DNA of 64,000 nt, taken from assembly GCF_900142665.1 (NCBI RefSeq), contig NZ_FRBR01000015.1:1-64000 (forward strand). The letters are read 5' to 3'. The stretch is from Roseovarius pacificus. Its GTDB lineage: Bacteria > Pseudomonadota > Alphaproteobacteria > Rhodobacterales > Rhodobacteraceae. Under the pieces are notes generated by a model, which saw nothing but the letters and a program-made list of their open reading frames with translations, was not told the DNA's origin and ran no database searches. Position 1 is the first letter of the stretch. Every line of letters starts with the position of its first letter. A program made the translations under genes and the position numbers. Shown one piece after another: positions 25,845 through 35,233 of this stretch.

Positions 25845-26969
25845 TCAGTTGAACTCGATAACCTGCCGGATGGCCGTGCCGTCGTCGAGCTGATCCATGG
25901 CGAGGTTGATCTGGTCCAGCCGCAAGCGGTGGGTCAGCATTTTTTCGACGGGAAGCTTGCCTTGCTGGTGCAGCGAGAACATGCGCGGCAGGTCGCGTTG
26001 CGGTACGCAGGAGCCGATATAGCTGCCCTTGAGTGCGCGTTCCTCGGCCACCAGTTTCAGGGCGTTGAGGGGCATCCGCGCATCCGGGTGCGGCAGGCCG
26101 GCGGTGACGGTCGTGCCGCCACGGCAGGTGCAGTCATAGGCGGTTTCCAGGGCCTTGACCGATCCGGCCAGTTCGATGGCGTAATCCACCCCGCCGCCGG
26201 TCAGGTCGCGGACCGCTTCGGTTGTGTGTTCGTCGGCCTTGACAGTATGGGTTGCGCCCATGTCCATTGCGGTTTCCAGCTTGGAGTCGAACGGGTCGAT
26301 CACCACGATCTGCCCGGCCCCCGCCGCCTGTGCGCCCAGCACTGCGGACAGGCCGACGCCGCCGAGGCCGACAACCGCAACCTTGCTGCCGGGTGTGACC
26401 CTGGCGGTGTTGAAGACCGCGCCCGCGCCGGTCAGCATCGCGCAGGAGAACAGCGCCGAAATATGGGTTGGAATATCCACGTCGACCTTGACCAGCGACT
26501 GGCGGGCGAGAACGGCGTGGGTGGCGAAGGCAGAGACGCCGACATGATGGTGCACGGGCTTGCCGTCCATCGACAGGCGGCGATGGCCGGTCATCAATTC
26601 GCCGACGCCGTGGTGTTTCGCGGCACGGGTGCACAGCGCGGGCCGTCCTTCGGAACAGGGCAGGCAGGTGCCGCAACCGGGGGCGAAGATGCATACCACA
26701 TGATCGCCGGGGGCCAGATCGTCGATGCCGGGGCCGACCTGTTCGACGATGCCCGAGGCTTCGTGTCCGAGCACCATCGGCACCGGGCGGGGACGCGTTC
26801 CGTTGATCACGGACAGGTCGGAATGACAGACTCCGGCAGCGGCGACACGGATCAGAACCTCGCCACGGCCCGGCTCGTCCAGTTCGACATCGCGAACGGT
26901 CAGGGCCTTGTTTTTTTCGAAGTCGCGTTCGATATTCTCGCGCTCCAGTACGGCCGCCTGGATTTTCAT
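25845..26969 (-). CDS. Zinc-dependent alcohol dehydrogenase (class III-like MDR)
   Basis: 374 aa. Catalytic zinc residues in AAGVCHSDLS and GHEASGIVE, the structural zinc loop GCGTCLPCSEGRPALC (four Cys) and the Rossmann motif VVGLGGVGLSAVLGAQAAGA. NAD-linked oxidation of a primary or aromatic alcohol is expected. The ATG at 26969 has GGGAGG upstream. Divergent from the cyclase/transport/aldehyde dehydrogenase operon, it would supply the aldehyde for the ALDH at 32883. Confidence 0.9.
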   Translation of the reverse strand: MKIQAAVLERENIERDFEKNKALTVRDVELDEPGRGEVLIRVAAAGVCHSDLSVINGTRPRPVPMVLGHEASGIVEQVGPGIDDLAPGDHVVCIFAPGCGTCLPCSEGRPALCTRAAKHHGVGELMTGHRRLSMDGKPVHHHVGVSAFATHAVLARQSLVKVDVDIPTHISALFSCAMLTGAGAVFNTARVTPGSKVAVVGLGGVGLSAVLGAQAAGAGQIVVIDPFDSKLETAMDMGATHTVKADEHTTEAVRDLTGGGVDYAIELAGSVKALETAYDCTCRGGTTVTAGLPHPDARMPLNALKLVAEERALKGSYIGSCVPQRDLPRMFSLHQQGKLPVEKMLTHRLRLDQINLAMDQLDDGTAIRQVIEFN

Positions 26970-27108
26970 GGCATGTCCTCCCGTAGTATGAATTCCCACC
27001 GCACGGATCGTGCGTTCTGGGGGTATAAAGCGAAACATTTCCACTTTAATTGTGTTATAGGATAGTGCCGCTTTATTTTGCGCTGCAATAGCAAAAACGT
27101 ATAACTGG

Positions 27109-27125
27109 AATAGCGCTATGCTATT
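27109..27125. promoter_or_regulatory. Candidate LysR-type operator
   Basis: AATAGC-gctat-GCTATT, a perfect 6+5+6 dyad of 17 bp that contains a T-N11-A type spacing, in the AT-rich gap between the divergent dehydrogenase (26969) and cyclase (27185) genes. It is 60 bp ahead of the cyclase start, a usual LysR position. Confidence 0.5.
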
Positions 27126-27184
27126 GGCGTAGGCTTTAGCTCTCGGTCTACGATCGCATGCAGGCCAATGGGAGGGGCCTGACA

Positions 27185-28144
27185 ATGGAATCCATTCTTT
27201 CGAAATCCGCGATTATTTTGTCCGTTTGCCTGACCGGTGGCGCCATTGCCGCCAGTACGGAGTCGGCTATGGCCGACAGCAAATGGGGCGCCGACGATCA
27301 GCTGGGCGCGGCGAATCTTATGACTTCCGAAAGAGTTAAGGCGGCGGCGGGCCTTGTGACCGAAGGCAAGGTTTACAGCCTTGGCATGACGGTCGGACCC
27401 GATACGCCGGCCTTTCCGCCGCGCAGCCTGTCGGTGACGGTCCTGCAACCGAATCAGAACGGCAACAGCGGGCTGGGTGAGAACAACTTTACCTATAACG
27501 ACGATATTTTCATGGGATGGCTGGGTATCGGCTCGCAAATCGACGGGCTGGGCCATTCCGGTATCGATCATGTCTATTACGGCGGGCGCACCTATGACGA
27601 TTTCGCGCCGGCCTCGGGGCTGACCGAGCTGGGGCTGGACAACCTGCCGGGTCTTGTGGGGCGCGGGGTCATGCTGAACATGGCGGCGCATTTCGGCACC
27701 GACATGGTGGAAGAGGGCGTTGCCTATACCGATGAAGACATCAAGGCGGCCGCCTCGGCGCAGGGTGTCGAACTGCGTGAGGGGGATGTCGTTCTGTTCC
27801 ATTCCAACTGGATGGAGTTGCTGGACGGGGAGAACCCCGATCCCGAGCGTTTCGGCGCCGCCGAGCCGGGGCTTGGCGTCAGCGGGGCCGAGTATCTGGC
27901 CGGGATCGGCGTGATGGCCGTGGGGGCCGATACATGGGGCATGGAGGTCGTGCCTGCCGAAGAAGAAGGCCAGGCCTTCCGGGCGCACCAGATATTGCAG
28001 CCCGAAAACGGCATCTACATTCTCGAAAACATGGATACGCGTGAACTGGCCGCCGATGGCGCACACGAGTTCCTGTTCGTTCTGGGGCAGGCCCGTATCG
28101 AGGGGGCCGTCCAGATGATTATCAATCCAATCGCGATCCGCTGA
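27185..28144 (+). CDS. Exported cyclase-family (kynurenine formamidase-like) hydrolase
   Basis: 319 aa from ATG 27185, which has GGGAGGGG 7 bp upstream; a longer start at 27158 would include that site and is rejected. Signal peptide (residues 5-30, AAS/AMA cleavage area). The metal-binding cyclase motif appears as SQIDGLGHSGIDHVYYGG, and GDVVLFHSNW is also family-typical. Hydrolyses a cyclic amide, ester or lactone in related proteins; the substrate here is unknown. Periplasmic placement upstream of a transporter suggests processing before uptake. Confidence 0.82.
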   Translation: MESILSKSAIILSVCLTGGAIAASTESAMADSKWGADDQLGAANLMTSERVKAAAGLVTEGKVYSLGMTVGPDTPAFPPRSLSVTVLQPNQNGNSGLGENNFTYNDDIFMGWLGIGSQIDGLGHSGIDHVYYGGRTYDDFAPASGLTELGLDNLPGLVGRGVMLNMAAHFGTDMVEEGVAYTDEDIKAAASAQGVELREGDVVLFHSNWMELLDGENPDPERFGAAEPGLGVSGAEYLAGIGVMAVGADTWGMEVVPAEEEGQAFRAHQILQPENGIYILENMDTRELAADGAHEFLFVLGQARIEGAVQMIINPIAIR

Positions 28145-28172
28145 TGGATCGCACCTAAAGGGAGGAAACCAG

Positions 28173-29474
28173 ATGAAGACCCAATTCGTGAAACGAGTCG
28201 TGGCCGCGACGATCGCGGCTGCGCTGCCGCTGGCGGCCAGTGCGGCGGACAAGCCCAAGAGCCTGAATGTCGGGATGACCACATTCCTGACCGGCCCGGC
28301 GTCGGTCTTTGGGGTGCCGGCGCGGAATGCCGCCGAGATCCTTGTCGAGAACATCAATGCGGATGGCGGCATCAACGGTGTGCCGGTCAACATTTCGTTC
28401 ATCGACGAGGGTGCAGGCGCCGAGGCGCTGACCTCGGAATATCGCCGCATGGTGGAATCGGGCAGTGTCGAAGTGATGATGGCGGCGATTTCGTCGGGCA
28501 ACTGCCAGACGCTGGCGCCGCTGGCGGAAGACCTGCAAGTGCCGAACCTGATGTGGGATTGCGGTACGCAGCGGATTTTCGAGGAAAACGACTATAAATA
28601 CGTTTTCCGCACGCAGGCCAACGCGACGCCGGAAATGCTGGCCACGGTGCTGTATCTTCTGAAGACGACCCCGGATTTCAAGACCATCGCGGTGGTCAAC
28701 CAGGACTATGCCTGGGGCCGGGACAGCTGGGATATCTTCCGCACCGCTCTGAAGGCGATGAAGCCCGATGTCGAGGTCGTGGCCGAGTTCTTCCCGAAAT
28801 TCGGGTCGCCCGACTTCTCGACCGAAATCTCGCGTCTTCAGGCGCTGCGCCCCGACGTGATCCTGTCGACCTCGTGGGGCGGCGATCTGGATACCTTCGT
28901 GCAGCAGGCGTCGCAGCGCGGGCTGCTGAACACCTCGACCTTCGTTCTGCCGCTGGCGGAATCGTCGCTGGAGCGTCTGGGCTCGGCCCTGACGGCAGGG
29001 CATATCGTGGGCGCGCGGGGCGATCATTACTTCCTGCACCCGGATCGCCGTGACGACGAGGACTTCCAGACGTTCATGCAGCAATATCAGGACAAGACCG
29101 GTGAGATCAGCGTCTATCCCGTGTTCCACGCCAGCCAGGCCATTGCCGCACTGAAGGCCGCCTATGAAAAGGCGATCGAGGAAAACGGCGTCGACTGGCC
29201 GAGCGAAGATCAGCTTCTGGCCGCGCTGGAGGGTCTGACCTTCCAGGGTCTGGGCCGCGAAGTGACGATCCGTGAGGACAACCAGGGTATCGAGGATCAG
29301 TTGCTGGGGGTCAGCGTGCAAACCGGGGACTACCCGTTTGCCACGATGGAAAACATCATGATCTTCGACGGCGACGAACTGACCACGCCGGTCGGCCAGA
29401 AGTCGATCGACTGGGTCGGTACCCTCGATGCGGGCTTTGTCGACAGTGTGACCGTCGATAGCTACGAGAACTGA
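28173..29474 (+). CDS. Branched-chain-amino-acid-type ABC substrate-binding protein
   Basis: 433 aa with signal peptide (cleavage after AASAAD region) and a Peripla_BP_6 fold: LNVGMTTFLTGPASVFGVPARNAAEILVENINADGGI, then GRDSWDIFRTAL. The LivJ-like family also binds aromatic acids, amides and urea; the ligand is not set by sequence. GGGAGG ribosome site. First transporter gene, 28 bp after the cyclase gene. Confidence 0.88.
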   Translation: MKTQFVKRVVAATIAAALPLAASAADKPKSLNVGMTTFLTGPASVFGVPARNAAEILVENINADGGINGVPVNISFIDEGAGAEALTSEYRRMVESGSVEVMMAAISSGNCQTLAPLAEDLQVPNLMWDCGTQRIFEENDYKYVFRTQANATPEMLATVLYLLKTTPDFKTIAVVNQDYAWGRDSWDIFRTALKAMKPDVEVVAEFFPKFGSPDFSTEISRLQALRPDVILSTSWGGDLDTFVQQASQRGLLNTSTFVLPLAESSLERLGSALTAGHIVGARGDHYFLHPDRRDDEDFQTFMQQYQDKTGEISVYPVFHASQAIAALKAAYEKAIEENGVDWPSEDQLLAALEGLTFQGLGREVTIREDNQGIEDQLLGVSVQTGDYPFATMENIMIFDGDELTTPVGQKSIDWVGTLDAGFVDSVTVDSYEN

Positions 29475-29494
29475 TCGTCGCTTGTGAAACTGTC

Positions 29495-29519
29495 GGAGAG
29501 GGCATGCAATGCCCTCTCC
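29495..29519 (+). terminator. Hairpin between binding-protein and permease genes
   Basis: Perfect 11-bp stem (GGAGAGGGCAT / ATGCCCTCTCC) with a 3-nt loop, 20 bp after the binding-protein stop. No T-run directly follows, so it is likely a partial terminator or mRNA stabiliser. Confidence 0.65.
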
Positions 29520-29547
29520 GCACCATTAAAAACTCCCGGATAAACAC

Positions 29548-30453
29548 ATGAATCTCGCGATTTTCCTCCTCGCCTTGTTCGACGGTGTCGCCTATGCCGC
29601 GCTGGTCTTTATCGTGGCGCTCGGGCTGACCCTGATCTTTGGCGTCATGCGAATACTGAACGTGGCGCACGGATCGCTCTATGCGATCGGGGCTTATGCC
29701 ACCGTCTCCCTGACCGGCTACTTTCTTGCCCTCGGGTTCGCGCCGGTCTTTGCGTTTCCATTGATGATCGTATCGGCCGTGCTGGTCGGGATCCTGATCG
29801 GTGGGCCGCTGGAATATTTTCTGCTGCGCCGGATCTACGACAAGTCCGAAGTGCTGCAATTGCTGGTGACCTTCGCGGTGTTCATGATCCTTGAGGATGT
29901 GCAGCGCCTTGTCTGGGGGACGCGGCCCTATTTCGAATCCTCCGCGTTGCAGGTTCTGGGCAATGTCAGCGTGTTCGGCGTGACCTATACGGCCTATCAG
30001 CTGATCCTGCTGCCGCTGATCGCGGTGGTGCTGTTGCTGGGCATGCGGTTTTTCCTGCGCCATACGATCACCGGCAAACTGATCACCGCCACGACGGAGG
30101 ACCGCGAGGCCGCGCAATCCATCGGTGTGGATGCCGACAAGGTGTTCCTGTTCACCTTCGTGATCGGGGCGGTTCTGGCCGGTCTGGGCGGGGCGCTGGC
30201 ATCGCCGACAACCTCGATCCTGCCCGGTATGGGCGCTGACATGATCGTGCTGTCCTTTGCCGTGGTGGCCACGGCGGGGCTGGGCCAGATCGAAGGCGCG
30301 GCGCTGACCGCGCTGATGATCGGGCTGGGACGTTCGTTCGCGGTGTACCTGTATCCCGAAATCTCGGTTCTGGTGCCGTATCTCATCATGGTTCTGGTTC
30401 TGCTGGTGCGCCCCGAGGGGCTGTTCGGCAGCCCGGCCGCACGCAAGATCTGA
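29548..30453 (+). CDS. Branched-chain-amino-acid-type ABC permease (LivH-like)
   Basis: 301 aa with about eight membrane segments. Family blocks: LIFGVMRILNVAHGSLYAIGAYA and the coupling loop ATTEDREAAQSIGVDADKVF. Forms the channel with the LivM-like protein that begins 8 bp downstream. Confidence 0.9.
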   Translation: MNLAIFLLALFDGVAYAALVFIVALGLTLIFGVMRILNVAHGSLYAIGAYATVSLTGYFLALGFAPVFAFPLMIVSAVLVGILIGGPLEYFLLRRIYDKSEVLQLLVTFAVFMILEDVQRLVWGTRPYFESSALQVLGNVSVFGVTYTAYQLILLPLIAVVLLLGMRFFLRHTITGKLITATTEDREAAQSIGVDADKVFLFTFVIGAVLAGLGGALASPTTSILPGMGADMIVLSFAVVATAGLGQIEGAALTALMIGLGRSFAVYLYPEISVLVPYLIMVLVLLVRPEGLFGSPAARKI

Positions 30454-30461
30454 GGCTCGGG

Positions 30462-31460
30462 ATGACCACAAAAACACATTCAACCAAGGCGAAGGCCAGC
30501 ATGAAGTCTCCTCTCACCTTTCTCTGGGTCATCGGGGTCCTGGCGGTTATCGCGGTGCCCTTCACGACGCCTTCGATCCAGCTGTTGTTCAATTTCGCGA
30601 TGGCCAAGGGGCTGGCCGTGCTGGGCGTGACGGTGCTGCTGCGTGCCGGGCAGGTCTCGTTCGGTCATGCGCTTTACTTCGGGATCGCGGCCTATGCCGG
30701 GGCGTTCCTGATGGCGTCGATGCCGGCGGCGGATTTCTTTGTCGTGCTGATTGTCGGCGTGGCCGGTGCGGTTCTGGCGGGTCTTTTCGTGGGACTGTTC
30801 GTGGTGCGCTATCGCGGTATCTTCTTCGGGATGCTGAACCTGGCGTTTTCGATGATCTTCTGGTCGATCCTCGAGAAATTCTATCACTACACCGGCGGGG
30901 CCGACGGTATCCGGTTCGCACGTCCGACGGTTCTGGGACAGGTGCTGACTCACGGCCAGTTCGAGATGATGCTTTATTATTCGGTGGTCGTGCTGATGGT
31001 GGTGCTGGGATGGTTCACGCAGCGCTGGTTCGCTTCGCCCATCGGTCAGCTGTTCCAGACCATCAAGACCAATGAGACCCGGCTTGAATACCTGGGCATC
31101 TCGCCCCGGCGGGCGCTGTTGTCGGGGTATCTTCTGTCGGCGGCGCTGTGCGGTGTCGGCGGGGTGATGATGGGCATGGCCCAGGGCGTGGTGACGCCGG
31201 AATACGTGTGGTGGGTCCGCTCGGCAGAGATGGTGTTCATCGCGGTCCTCGGCGGTGCGGGTTCGGTTCATGGCGCCTTCCTCGGGGCTCTGATCTACGA
31301 GGTGGTGCGAACCTATGCCTCGGTCTATGCCGGTGACATCTGGCAGATGATCCTTGGCGGGTTCCTGTTGATCATCATCCTGTTCGCGCCCGGTGGGCTG
31401 ATCGGTATTCTCGAGTCGCTCTTTCGGCGTGGCTCTGGCAAGGAAGGAGCGCGGAAATGA
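30462..31460 (+). CDS. Branched-chain-amino-acid-type ABC permease (LivM-like)
   Basis: 332 aa. Membrane domain with VLLRAGQVSFGHALYFGIAAYAGAF and the loop FQTIKTNETRLEYLGISPRRALL. The first 13 residues are polar; ATG at 30501 (MKSPLT), with a purine-rich AAGGCGAAGG just upstream, is a credible alternative start. Overlaps the LivG-like gene by 4 bp. Confidence 0.88.
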   Translation: MTTKTHSTKAKASMKSPLTFLWVIGVLAVIAVPFTTPSIQLLFNFAMAKGLAVLGVTVLLRAGQVSFGHALYFGIAAYAGAFLMASMPAADFFVVLIVGVAGAVLAGLFVGLFVVRYRGIFFGMLNLAFSMIFWSILEKFYHYTGGADGIRFARPTVLGQVLTHGQFEMMLYYSVVVLMVVLGWFTQRWFASPIGQLFQTIKTNETRLEYLGISPRRALLSGYLLSAALCGVGGVMMGMAQGVVTPEYVWWVRSAEMVFIAVLGGAGSVHGAFLGALIYEVVRTYASVYAGDIWQMILGGFLLIIILFAPGGLIGILESLFRRGSGKEGARK

Positions 31461-32206
31461 GTGACGTTCTTCTGGAAACCCGCAATCTGGTGATCAAGTT
31501 CGGCGGCGTGACCGCGGCCGACAATGTGTCGCTCAAGATTCATGCGGGCAGGAACCTGGCCATCATCGGGCCGAACGGTGCGGGCAAGACGACCTTTCTG
31601 AATATCTGCACGGGGTGGCTGAAACCCAGCAACGGGCAGGTGTTGTTCGAGGGGCAGGATGTCACCCCCCTGCCGCCGCGCAAGATTGTGGATCGCGGCG
31701 TGGCGCGGGCGTTTCAGATTCCGCAGTTGTTCACCGAGCACACGGCGCTGGAAAACCTGCTGATTTCGGTGTCGGCGCGGGACAAGCTGCGCAATCCGCT
31801 GATGGACATGCACCGGATTCCCGAACGCGATGAAATGCTGCACCTGCTGGACATGGTGGGCTGTGCGGACGTGGCCGATACGCTGGTGGTCGAACTGTCC
31901 GAAGGTCAGCGCAAGCTGATCGACATTGCCGTCGCCCTGGCGCTGAAGCCCCGGCTGTTGCTGATGGATGAGCCGACCTCGGGCGTGGCGTCTTCCGAGA
32001 AGCATTCGATCATGGAAATCCTGATCGGCGCGTTGAAGGAGGCCAATGTCACGTCGGTGTTCGTCGAGCACGATATGGGCATCGTCGAGAACTATGCCGA
32101 CGAGGTGGCCGTGTGGAACAGCGGCAATGTGCAGTTGCGCGGCTCGCCCGCGGAAATTCTGGAGCATCCCGACGTGATCCGGGACGTGATCGGGGAGGTG
32201 GTCTGA
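31457..32206 (+). CDS. ABC transporter ATP-binding protein (LivG-like)
   Basis: 249 aa. Walker A GPNGAGKTTFLN, signature LSEGQRKLIDIAVAL (E replaces the usual second G, common in this family), Walker B LLLMDEPTSGV and the H-loop VFVEHDMGIV. Works as heterodimer with the next gene. Confidence 0.9.
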   Translation: MSDVLLETRNLVIKFGGVTAADNVSLKIHAGRNLAIIGPNGAGKTTFLNICTGWLKPSNGQVLFEGQDVTPLPPRKIVDRGVARAFQIPQLFTEHTALENLLISVSARDKLRNPLMDMHRIPERDEMLHLLDMVGCADVADTLVVELSEGQRKLIDIAVALALKPRLLLMDEPTSGVASSEKHSIMEILIGALKEANVTSVFVEHDMGIVENYADEVAVWNSGNVQLRGSPAEILEHPDVIRDVIGEVV

Positions 32207-32886
32207 TGCTGGAATTGCGTGATGTGAATGCCTCGATCGGGAATATCCCGATCCTGCGGAACCTGACGTTCAGTATAGACGAGGCCGAAACCGTGGCCCT
32301 GATCGGGCGGAACGGCGCGGGCAAGACGACGCTGCTGCGCACGATCATGGGCTTTACCAGGGCCAGCGGGGAAATCCTGTTCGACGGCAAGCCGATCACC
32401 GAACTGCACCCGCCGAAACGGCCCGGTCTGGGGATCGGATATGCCCCGGAAGACCGGCGGCTTTTCTCGGCCTTCACGGTGGAGGAAAACATTCTGCTGC
32501 CGGCGCAGGCCGCGCGGCTGAGCGCGGCGGAAACCGCGAAGCGGCTGGAGCGTGCCTATACCGTCCTGCCCGAACTGCGCGAGATGGCGGGACGCCCCGG
32601 CGGCACCGTATCCGGCGGGCAGGGCAAGATGGTGGCGCTGGCCCGTGCCCTGATGCTGGGCACCAAGCTGATCATGCTGGACGAACCGTTTCAGGGGCTG
32701 GCCCCGGCACTGGCGCAGCGCTATGCCGAAGCCTTGCGCACCCTGCGCGATACGGACCGTTCGGTCACGCTGATCATTACAGAATCCAACCCCTCTTTGC
32801 TGCGCGGCTTTGCCGACCGCACGCTCGTTATCGAGCGGGGCGAGGTCGAAGAGGGTAGTCTCGAACCCGAAGGAACGAACGCATGA
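32206..32886 (+). CDS. ABC transporter ATP-binding protein (LivF-like)
   Basis: 226 aa starting at the ATG inside the TGATG junction with the LivG-like gene. Walker A GRNGAGKTTL, signature SGGQGKMVALARALM, Walker B LIMLDEPFQGL. The switch His is replaced: the segment after the D-loop reads LIITESNPSLL where a His normally follows, which may weaken hydrolysis in this half-site. The upstream in-frame ATG at 32113 lies inside the previous gene. Confidence 0.87.
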   Translation: MLELRDVNASIGNIPILRNLTFSIDEAETVALIGRNGAGKTTLLRTIMGFTRASGEILFDGKPITELHPPKRPGLGIGYAPEDRRLFSAFTVEENILLPAQAARLSAAETAKRLERAYTVLPELREMAGRPGGTVSGGQGKMVALARALMLGTKLIMLDEPFQGLAPALAQRYAEALRTLRDTDRSVTLIITESNPSLLRGFADRTLVIERGEVEEGSLEPEGTNA

Positions 32887-34349
32887 AAGACTCCGACGTG
32901 AATGCAAAACTGGTCATTCCCGAGCCCCTGAACCTGATCGGCAACGAATGGGTTCCGGCGATTTCCGGCAAGACGATGGATGTGCTGTCGCCCATCGACG
33001 GGCTGCCTTTTGCGCAGATCGCCGACAGCGACGAGGCCGATATCGACGCGGCGGTCGCCGCCGCGCGGGCGGCATATGACGGTGGCGAATGGTCCACGCT
33101 GACGGCCGCCGAACGTGGCCGCCTGATGATCCGCCTGTCCGAGCGGATTCTGGAAAACGTGGAAGGCCTGGCGCAGCTCGAAACCCGCGACAACGGCAAG
33201 CCGATCAACCAGGCGCGCGCCGACATGAAGGTGACGGCCCGCTATTTCGAGTTCTACGGCGGGGCCGCCGACAAGGTGCATGGCGAGGTCATTCCCTTTC
33301 TCAACGGTTACAATGTCGAGGTGCACCGCGAGCCCCATGGCGTGACCGGTCATATCATCCCCTGGAACTACCCCGCGCAGATGTTCGGGCGGTCGGTCGC
33401 TCCGGCGCTGGCCATGGGCAATGCGACGGTCCTGAAACCGGCGGAAGACGCCTGCATGACCGCGCTGCGTATCGGGCAACTGGCGATCGAGGTGGGCTTT
33501 CCGCCCGGTGCGATCAATATCGTCACGGGGCGCGGCAATGTCGCGGGTCAGGCGCTGGCCGACAACAAGAAGATCGACTTCATCTCGTTCACCGGCTCGC
33601 CCGAGGTGGGGGTCATCATCCAGACGGCTGCCGCAAAGAACTTCATCGGTTGCACGCTGGAACTGGGTGGGAAATCGCCGCAGATCGTGTTCGACGACGC
33701 CGATCTGGAGGCCGCGTTGCCGGTGCTGGTCAATGCCGTGATCCAGAATGGCGGGCAGACCTGTTCGGCGGGCACGCGCGTTCTGTTGCAGCGCGGGATT
33801 TACGACAAGGTGGTTGCCGAACTGACCGCGCGTTTCAAGGATATCGCGGCGTCGGATTCCGGTGAGGACGCGGTGCTTGGGCCGCTGATTTCGGCCAAGC
33901 AGAAGAAGCGTGTGGAAACCTATATCGAAGAGGCCGACGCGCCGCTGATGGCCCGTGGCAGCGTGCGTCAGGACGCGCCCGAGGGCGGCTATTACGTTGC
34001 GCCCGCCATTTTCGGCCCGTGCGATCCGCATGCGAAGATCGCGCAGGAAGAGGTGTTTGGCCCGGTTCTGTGCATCATTCCGTTCGAGGACGAGGCCGAG
34101 GCGATCTCGATTGCCAACGACACCGATTATGGCCTGGTCGCCGCGATCTGGACGCGTGACGGCGGGCGGCAGCAGCGGGTGTCGAAAGCGATGCATTGCG
34201 GCCAGGTCTTCATCAACGGCTATGGTGCCGGAGGCGGGGTGGAATTGCCGTTCGGCGGTATCCGCAAATCGGGGCATGGCCGCGAAAAGGGCTTTGCCGC
34301 GCTGCACGAGTTTTCGCACATCAAGACCATCATCAACAATCACGGCTGA
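32883..34349 (+). CDS. Aldehyde dehydrogenase family protein
   Basis: 488 aa NAD(P)+-dependent ALDH. Catalytic residues are visible: Asn in IIPWNYPAQM, Glu in LELGGKSPQ, Cys in NGGQTCSAGTR, and EEVFGPVL near the C terminus. ATGA overlap with the LivF-like gene. Expected to oxidise the aldehyde produced by the divergent zinc alcohol dehydrogenase; the true substrate is unknown. Confidence 0.92.
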   Translation: MKDSDVNAKLVIPEPLNLIGNEWVPAISGKTMDVLSPIDGLPFAQIADSDEADIDAAVAAARAAYDGGEWSTLTAAERGRLMIRLSERILENVEGLAQLETRDNGKPINQARADMKVTARYFEFYGGAADKVHGEVIPFLNGYNVEVHREPHGVTGHIIPWNYPAQMFGRSVAPALAMGNATVLKPAEDACMTALRIGQLAIEVGFPPGAINIVTGRGNVAGQALADNKKIDFISFTGSPEVGVIIQTAAAKNFIGCTLELGGKSPQIVFDDADLEAALPVLVNAVIQNGGQTCSAGTRVLLQRGIYDKVVAELTARFKDIAASDSGEDAVLGPLISAKQKKRVETYIEEADAPLMARGSVRQDAPEGGYYVAPAIFGPCDPHAKIAQEEVFGPVLCIIPFEDEAEAISIANDTDYGLVAAIWTRDGGRQQRVSKAMHCGQVFINGYGAGGGVELPFGGIRKSGHGREKGFAALHEFSHIKTIINNHG

Positions 34350-34418
34350 CCCTTGCCGTGTGTCTCCGGCCCAGCCTGAACGGGGCCGGAGCAACGACAG
34401 TAAAAAGGAAAGAACAAT

Positions 34419-35168
34419 ATGAGACTTGAAGGAAAACGCACGCTCGTCACCGGCGCGGCCTCGGGCTTTGGCAAGGGGATCGCGGAAACCTATATCCGCG
34501 AAGGCGCGAAGGTGGCGGTTGTCGATCTGAACGAAGAGGGCGCCAAGGCCGTTGCCAGGGAACTGGGCGAAAACGCCATCGCGGTGACATGCGATGTGTC
34601 GAAGGGCGATCAGGTTCAGGCCGCTGTCGATGCGACCGTCGAAGCCTTTGGCGGGCTCGATATCGTGGTGAACAACGCGGGCTGGACCAACCCCAACAGC
34701 CCGCTGATGGAAACCGACGAAGAGACCTTTCGCAAGATCTATGACATCAACGTGGTGTCGATCTTTCACATGACCAAGGTCTGCGTTCCGCTGTGGCGCA
34801 AGTCCGGCGGTGGCGTGATGCTGAATATCGGCTCGACCGCCGGTATCCGCCCGCGTCCGGGCCTGACGTGGTACAACTCGTCCAAGGGCGCGGTGAACCT
34901 GATGAGCCGCTCGCTGGCGGTGGAACTGGCACCCGACAATATCCGCGTGAACTGTATCGCGCCGGTGATGGGTGCGACGGCGCTTCTGGAGCAGTTCATG
35001 GGGGTTCCCGATACGCCCGAGAACCGCGAGAAGTTCATCGCGACCATTCCGATGGGCCGCATGTCGCAGCCGCGCGACATCGCCAATGCCGCGCTTTACC
35101 TTGGCTCGGACGAGGCGGATTTCATCACCGGTGTCGTGCTTGAAGTCGATGGCGGGCGCACCGTCTGA
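34419..35168 (+). CDS. Short-chain dehydrogenase/reductase
   Basis: 249 aa classical SDR. TGAASGFGKG cofactor motif at residues 12-21, NNAG, catalytic Ser in NIGSTAG and the YxxxK motif as WYNSSKG. Aspartate after the second strand (VVDLNEEG) indicates NAD(H) preference. Last gene of the cluster; 69-bp gap from the ALDH with AAAGGAAAG ahead of the start. Confidence 0.9.
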   Translation: MRLEGKRTLVTGAASGFGKGIAETYIREGAKVAVVDLNEEGAKAVARELGENAIAVTCDVSKGDQVQAAVDATVEAFGGLDIVVNNAGWTNPNSPLMETDEETFRKIYDINVVSIFHMTKVCVPLWRKSGGGVMLNIGSTAGIRPRPGLTWYNSSKGAVNLMSRSLAVELAPDNIRVNCIAPVMGATALLEQFMGVPDTPENREKFIATIPMGRMSQPRDIANAALYLGSDEADFITGVVLEVDGGRTV

Positions 35169-35190
35169 ACGGGGTTGCACCGTGAATTGA

Positions 35191-35222
35191 AACAGGGCGT
35201 CCGTAGCGGGCGTCCTGTTTTC
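35191..35222. terminator. Bidirectional terminator between convergent genes
   Basis: AACAGGgcG ... CGtcCTGTT stem followed by TTTTC on the + strand, between the SDR end (35168) and the fumarase end (35234). Flanking A and T runs allow function in both directions. Confidence 0.65.
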
Positions 35223-35233
35223 GTTTCAGGGGG

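Noticed and set aside
24705..27065. 786-codon open frame on the + strand
   Set aside because: It lies antisense to the clear LysR and alcohol dehydrogenase genes, has no ribosome site or domain, and is the frame left open by GC-rich codon bias.
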